DNA of 33,219 nt from a virus: the IMG/VR virus record IMGVR_UViG_3300017952_003070, positions 1 to 33,219 of that record; one strand, written 5' to 3'. Position numbers and translations under genes: made by a program. How positions within the stretch are numbered: the first letter of the stretch is position 1; the number at the start of each line of letters is the position of its first letter. This document shows, one piece after another, positions 30,901-33,219 of this stretch. Below the pieces are notes generated by a model. The model saw only the letters and a list, made by a program, of their open reading frames with translations. It was not told where the DNA came from and searched no databases.

Positions 30901-31942
30901 TCCACGAACCCCAGCCTTCCGGTCCGGAAAAAATCCCTGAGAAGTCAAGGTCTTGCCATTCATCGGCGGCCAGCGTTGCCAGCGCGGTCCACATGTCGGC
31001 ATTGTCTGTGGTGTCGCGAGTCGTTCCAAGTCGTGTTTGGAGGGCATCAATTGCGGTGTCCATTCGGGATTGAACTTCTTGGACGCGTTCTTTTGGCGCA
31101 ACACTTCCAGCAGCCCGAACCATGTTTCGGATGTTTTGCCTGTATTGAGGGGTTAGGTCGTCTGGCCCGACACCGTATATGCCCATGCTTTCAAGCAGTT
31201 GGATTTGTTCTCCGAGTTCAACATATTTGTCGAACCACCGACGCATCGCTCCAATGAGTCGACGCGAGGAGAGTGCTGGTTTGAAACAGTTTGTACCAAA
31301 TTCATCGGTGAACTGGTTGGCTGCCGGAGTTCCGGGCGGGCATCGGAATTTCCCGTTTGCGTCAGTTAGTACTCCAACTGCCCCAGCCGCACGTGAGGAC
31401 AAATTCCCTCCGGGAACAATCTGGTTCAGTTTTCTGCCGAGTCCTTTTACTTCGACATCGACACCGGAATCCTCTACTCGTTGACCTGTTCTTGGGTCAG
31501 CACGAAAACTCCTGACGCGAACTTTGGGTCGGCGCTTCTTCCAATCCAACAGTTCACGCATTTGTTTGCGTGTTTCCTCTTCGGATTTTTTCTCAGGAGC
31601 AGGAATCCAACCAAAGTTTGGTTCGTTGCCAGTTGTGAGGTCGCGTGGGGTTACATGCAGTTTGAGTACGTCGCCACGGCCACGTTTGCCGTTAGGCGCA
31701 TAGCGAAGTTCGGGGAGTTGTTCTTCAACTCCCGTACCAGAAGTGCGCTTCTCAGAATCTTTTTTATCTTTTTTGGGAAGATCCTGATTTAACGCTTTTA
31801 CAGAGATGTTTGGGTCAAGGCTCTCTTGGGAAGCAAGTACCGCACTCTTTATCCGAAAGAGAGCACCAATGGTTTCGTAATCACGTCGATAGGTGTTGAC
31901 GCGATCAGAAAGTATTACTCGTTCGGCCCGGATGTTGGCCAT
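24914..31942 (-). CDS. Giant 2342-residue multidomain protein (metalloprotease motif, ADP-ribosyltransferase-like)
   Basis: Domains in order: K-G-L-G-R-K-L (166-172) and the Cys-pair FTD module (200-221). A helical region leads to H562-E-L-G-H566, a zinc-protease motif. A beta domain (845-930) has GDAIRFKGF, VLPKGTKG and Q-V-E-I-P-G-G, like the second half of ADP-ribosyltransferase exoenzymes. A region at 1090-1230 has RPLFG and VELVLRADVARRTGYGIGD, somewhat like DUF3626. GLRS sites occur at 1459 and 1706, and six DPF tripeptides at 1477-1871. A coiled-coil lies at about 1885-1955, and an ADP-ribosyltransferase-like C-terminus at 2100-2290 (ISRGA with Arg2110, GAGLYFA, LLGYDATIS, VVILNRSAAIL). 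No membrane segment is seen. The ATG is 23 bases after the scaffold-like gene. I infer a packaged polyprotein-like effector; a tape measure is unlikely because long hydrophobic or uniform helical regions are absent. Confidence 0.85.
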   Translation of the reverse strand: MANIRAERVILSDRVNTYRRDYETIGALFRIKSAVLASQESLDPNISVKALNQDLPKKDKKDSEKRTSGTGVEEQLPELRYAPNGKRGRGDVLKLHVTPRDLTTGNEPNFGWIPAPEKKSEEETRKQMRELLDWKKRRPKVRVRSFRADPRTGQRVEDSGVDVEVKGLGRKLNQIVPGGNLSSRAAGAVGVLTDANGKFRCPPGTPAANQFTDEFGTNCFKPALSSRRLIGAMRRWFDKYVELGEQIQLLESMGIYGVGPDDLTPQYRQNIRNMVRAAGSVAPKERVQEVQSRMDTAIDALQTRLGTTRDTTDNADMWTALATLAADEWQDLDFSGIFSGPEGWGSWNKNMLADPKGRTPQAAADHTADVRSQYISMFDNWVSDGPMRQRYRDGDPEARALIDEMVTRHLAAERGFLKAILQEYQESPEIMRQVKTLGRTQIRDGEAFDDYWRVDGECSPAGFHPRDGFALNIDFNAAAVALKPAIQNGLANYTSDGRILLFDIDPNDVSRSFTSEAEQWAEIGNLMQNTVDLERWRNVYAQDLSTARHGSIEAKGVHIAKHELGHARQYQFIKNAVLDTHAKTGSTYLVNSTSGQIERLDVSPDQWTNQQWVDVVTSQVQRLIPEKYLADGFPPTSLETFEGTMLHIMAGRYYQDEVQNFFNLNDDAKRGQSALMMLEGMTELRALRDMGVLMDPELDRLVSWMDDVDPRTPERPDPQGVIWPPPTSSAMQVFQPDPNGTWDTISRTPIEDPNPFIPDLGGKQEHIDAINSRISSLNRSLPDAERDLFDPRSEVVEIQNGNDVVEQLRSGKTALDIENLTVKKQQIIDREVLAEDIAATGEIDDVGDLEVGDAIRFKGFKTLDRRMDADQEQDLSADEGKRKVNFVLPKGTKGIEKQNPANNEPDQVEIPGGEYEVRSVNPDGTVTLVPRSQDDADTVARRLIDSLDGSSDIDDVRDAVRTVQKRAQKYVQKKEKIRRATRSSDPATAQRMERRNAAIVEEIRQRGANPFRVTDRDIERIWGSVRPGERPPFTRAQAEEAYGRALETIEDLRGRPTTGRFGRALEATDEVREFLETARQSEIGARIERAVMEYHNGFDSRPRYRTDMDGLQSIIDTGDSRGLIPPRGSQWDPFLDAEDAMQGFTPDDGIRPLFGNLLHADDDSAIQRYLDNIKGYAAIRDSEFFDRVTESPLGKVLTGDVELVLRADVARRTGYGIGDARGQIAFGVMIHDDDPARVRQALLTRRFGGPIDDTATTGAALDFLHADLTGDYSGIRTPMDTLSLDAGLSVDVRDRTIRGRVDADAFIAGGFNGEELENVRIGSASLNYKRQFLAPAEVGANNSELRKRLGLAGLSKTEVDTVFEFAQSGRLDLESADLLRMNKAAREQADRFARVGISTTFTNDKGINVLDGASVSVETPGIGRIEASKRADDILRVRLEGEIAERAEDIAKQIRSGVGLRSATSSPRRDAPINVVDPFSDDPFGGVVDRARTVVTDRIRDEVSERATALATEKIGRLGAKLSRRQVQNRGIQRVGMNVLQSDRAENLLRRAGLETDDIENIRFVGELAAAFGTSGPAGVGLVLARRGSREGIDFGVRKAREQGWITDSQANAILRAADTVAPEGLPDAVTNAIGEQAQRAINSDAADRAREIASAAAERVRELDLGDRVGDIFDRGRTADTPALPSTPNDPFSANDPFAPISGGGLRSQTGRSILAQSKPIFDIESDDDINKLADELRTLTQPDSRNPNNHVSIMAEELRDIIGDIETPDLLTGEPRKYAEDITDSIPSYIANRVREQLGDMPLSDEQKQRVGELLAASEQMRELDAFRFDIMQRRTPDQVTDTNDPFGGPPPRRPSAPPPRRPTANDPFSDGPEEVPETPPQYTAAQARERLDEILADSTIFTTEFNQRQATITERENRRSEVETRRQELESVINELARYEMVTADRLTEEIDRTAPVGKATTTQAAKIDPRQHAPQQGIVRDPKEVQRIAEQTVAPAADLTLPEHRDELRTLLLENENITKWLGLIQERTPIIKEGIGNWMNDVYALNPPPADWDVNEIWRESGGLVGARLTEALIRSRGYDAPAMTVNEAEMDLLLATRGLMPISRGATNNMQRATLDSSEEFLTGGGIDGAGLYFAIEGTSPTRLGGGHHEADGYIEGVSDASVIRGALNPGAKVMQISAATRMAEEYRLETLGEDVGAGGEANPLIALRRSLVNDPSQADLLEALDSAIVDSTDPAKFDGGSVNGRTVIPLLLGYDATISETRDDNRVVILNRSAAILQDTTYTGQEWAEAKPWDRLLERAKVLGADMDIPIGLSPEERTQWVLEKLETEFGAISG
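26349..26389 (-). repeat. Direct 17-bp repeat, proline-rich linker
   Basis: Two identical 17-base units (26349..26365 and 26373..26389, period 24) encode P-P-P-R-R-P twice in the giant protein, between two NDPF motifs. They probably arose by local duplication in a disordered linker. Confidence 0.75.
31268..31456 (-). other. KGLGR plus Cys-pair FTD module (copy B)
   Basis: Residues 163-225 of the 2342-residue protein: K-G-L-G-R-K-L, about 25 residues, then R-C-P-P-G-T, F-T-D and a second Cys followed by F-K-P. It joins the LGR motif of the EF-hand proteins to the Cys module of the 651-residue protein, which links the two module types. Confidence 0.7.
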
Positions 31943-31965
31943 AGTGGGCCACTCTTTCCCAGCCT

Positions 31966-33219
31966 TCAGGAGTTCCCGTCGTTGCTGTCGTCCTCGTTCA
32001 TGAGCATTTCAAACTCGACCAGCGAACGCATGAAACTTGCGTCGTTGATGTCGTTCACCTCGGCGTCTTCTTTCTTGGCGGATGTCCAAGCAGCAGGAAT
32101 CATCTCTTCCTTACCCATTTCTCGGGCGCGCTTAATGATGTGCTTCTTGGCTTTCTCCTTGTCGACGGCGCGGCCATGGGCCATGATTGCGTTGCGCAGA
32201 TCGTCAACATTGGAAATTGGGAAAGAACCATCAGGAAGCGCAAGACCTTCTTTGGCCATTTCCTCTCGCTGGGATTCATTAAACGCACGCTTGAGGGCGA
32301 TTTCTGCCGCTTCGGCTTCAATCTCTTCCGCCTCGTCCGGTTCGTAAGTGTCGAAACCAAGCACTTCTCCGTCTAGAGCGACGAATACGTCATATGACTT
32401 GCCATCAATACCGTCGACCTCTACTGCGTAAACGTCAAAGCCTTCGAAGGTGTCAGGCTCCACAGCGGTAACGATGCCTTCAACCCCTTCGATTGATTTG
32501 ACGGCAATTTCGGCAGCGACGTTGAAATCGATTAGTTCGGTGTCAGCGGTCAGCGATTTCTGCTCAAACACAGAGTCGTCGAGACGATGGAAGCCGAGGG
32601 TTTCGCCAGTGGATCCCTCCATGAACACTTCGATGGCGTGTCCGTCCTTAACTTCAAGGTCAATGACGTAGATGTCGCTGTCCTGCGAGTATCCGGAATC
32701 AATGACGGTACCGTTGAACTCTGCTTCGGCCTTGCCTTCGATTTCGATGAGACCGGGCATGCCTTTTTCGGCGATACATCCACCCGGGCAGTCGTCACAG
32801 ACGGATGCGCTTCCCGGGTACACCTTGCGCTCGACGGCGCAGAGGAAGCCGGTCTGACCAAGGTCGGCAGATTTGCGCCCCATGGTCTGGAGGCGGCGCT
32901 TGCGAGCGTCACCCATCCAGCCTTTTTCCTCTTCGTCGTCCTCTTCCTCGTCTTCGTCTTCTTCTTCTTCCATCTCGGCATCAGAATCAGGGGTGGGCTC
33001 ATCATCGGCAGGAGTGGCCTCTTCGGCTGGGGCGGCCTCTGCGGGGGCAACGTCGTCCTCTTCTTCGTCTTCGTCTTCTTCGTCTTCTTCTTCATCCATC
33101 TGTGGAGCGTTGCCAACAGCCTTCATCTCGGCGTCATCATCCGATTCCTCGTCGGACTCTTCCTCGTCCTCGTCCTCGTCTTCATCGGTAGCAACGGCGG
33201 CGAGTGCCTTTTCGATAAT
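31966..33219 (-). CDS. Scaffold/maturation-like protein with PepSY-like repeats, 5' end beyond window
   Basis: The frame is open to the window edge, so the ATG at 33126 is internal and at least 417 residues are encoded here. Counting from that Met: a very acidic Glu/Asp tract (starting upstream and ending near 67), a four-Cys cluster (Cys96, 110, 113 and 117), and two similar PepSY-like units (about 140-183 and 218-262), each a strand pair with D-G-x-x-x-x-V-F and a G-E-x-L-G-F turn. A final helical domain (285-347) carries ALPDGSFPI, DLRNAI, GRA and HIIKRA, often seen at the end of phage protease or scaffold proteins. PepSY domains usually inhibit or guide proteases. The upstream, unseen part may be the protease. 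It heads the visible part of the head operon. Confidence 0.8.
   Translation of the reverse strand: MIEKALAAVATDEDEDEDEEESDEESDDDAEMKAVGNAPQMDEEEDEEDEDEEEDDVAPAEAAPAEEATPADDEPTPDSDAEMEEEEDEDEEEDDEEEKGWMGDARKRRLQTMGRKSADLGQTGFLCAVERKVYPGSASVCDDCPGGCIAEKGMPGLIEIEGKAEAEFNGTVIDSGYSQDSDIYVIDLEVKDGHAIEVFMEGSTGETLGFHRLDDSVFEQKSLTADTELIDFNVAAEIAVKSIEGVEGIVTAVEPDTFEGFDVYAVEVDGIDGKSYDVFVALDGEVLGFDTYEPDEAEEIEAEAAEIALKRAFNESQREEMAKEGLALPDGSFPISNVDDLRNAIMAHGRAVDKEKAKKHIIKRAREMGKEEMIPAAWTSAKKEDAEVNDINDASFMRSLVEFEMLMNEDDSNDGNS
32928..33186 (-). repeat. Low-complexity acidic tract
   Basis: GAA/GAG/GAC-rich codons encode long Glu/Asp runs broken by an Ala/Pro segment (about residues 26-46 from the internal Met). 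The tract is disordered and resembles acidic scaffold segments. Repetitive triplets make it prone to length change and to assembly error. Confidence 0.8.

Noticed and set aside
24914-31942. Giant protein as tail tape measure
   Set aside because: It lacks the long uniform helical or hydrophobic segments of tape measures and carries enzyme motifs and linkers instead, within the head operon.
31966-33126. Internal ATG at 33126 as the true start of the scaffold-like gene
   Set aside because: The frame continues with the same acidic composition to the window edge, so the gene very probably starts further upstream.

Overview
The window looks like part of a tailed-phage genome (Caudoviricetes) that infects an actinobacterium. 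The actinobacterial link rests mainly on a WhiB-like iron-sulfur protein at 5597..5932. It is supported by a monomeric B12-dependent ribonucleotide reductase, actinophage-type small zinc-finger proteins and apparently leaderless genes. The virion link rests on an HK97-type major capsid protein (11945..13261) and on a scaffold/maturation-like protein cut by the right edge. I see no tRNA, CRISPR array, integrase, attachment site or insertion sequence. Genes are packed tightly, many with ATGA, GTGA or TGATG start/stop overlaps, and no gene-free stretch exceeds about 150 bases.

Layout from left to right. (1) 1..8019, minus strand: a replication and modification block. In transcription order it holds a lysine-rich histone-like protein, two 2-oxoglutarate/Fe(II) oxygenase-like proteins, a small zinc-binding protein, a WhiB-like protein, a Toprim/RecA-like primase-helicase, a small unknown protein, a terminase-small-subunit-like helix-turn-helix protein, a third oxygenase, a small acidic protein, a NodU/CmcH-type carbamoyltransferase and one truncated gene. 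(2) 8066..11053, plus strand: an unknown protein, a small zinc-finger protein and the ribonucleotide reductase. (3) 11046..11853, minus strand: a three-gene operon (53-residue protein, staphylococcal-nuclease-like protein, zinc-ribbon protein). (4) 11945..33219, minus strand: the head module. It begins at the right edge with an acidic scaffold-like protein carrying two PepSY-like repeats. It continues through five very large multidomain proteins (2342, 829, 651, 1281 and 534 residues) interleaved with small ones, and ends with the capsid gene and a strong terminator.

The most unusual part is the roughly 18.5 kb between the scaffold-like protein and the capsid gene. Its large proteins share short modules: a K-x-[LI]-G-R motif followed by an EF-hand-like D-x-D-x-D-G loop in three of them, a two-cysteine module in two others, and a recurring G-[LM]-R-S tetrapeptide in disordered linkers. 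Between these lie domains that look like effectors or toxins: a zeta-toxin-like kinase, two ADP-ribosyltransferase-like C-termini, two HExxH metalloprotease motifs, a possible HicA-like fold and a possible protein-kinase-like fold. My inference is that these are head-packaged, proteolytically matured proteins delivered with the DNA, comparable in concept to T4 Alt or P1 DarA. The G-[LM]-R-S sites would be candidate maturation or release points.

Five small gaps suggest how the window is expressed. The hexamer TACAAT lies upstream of four transcription units, two of them with only 6-7 bases between the hexamer and the start codon. At 8052..8058 two -10 elements overlap on opposite strands and appear to drive the left and central blocks divergently. 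The capsid gene has its own ribosome-binding site, a candidate promoter, GC-rich codon use and a terminator, as expected for the most abundant protein.
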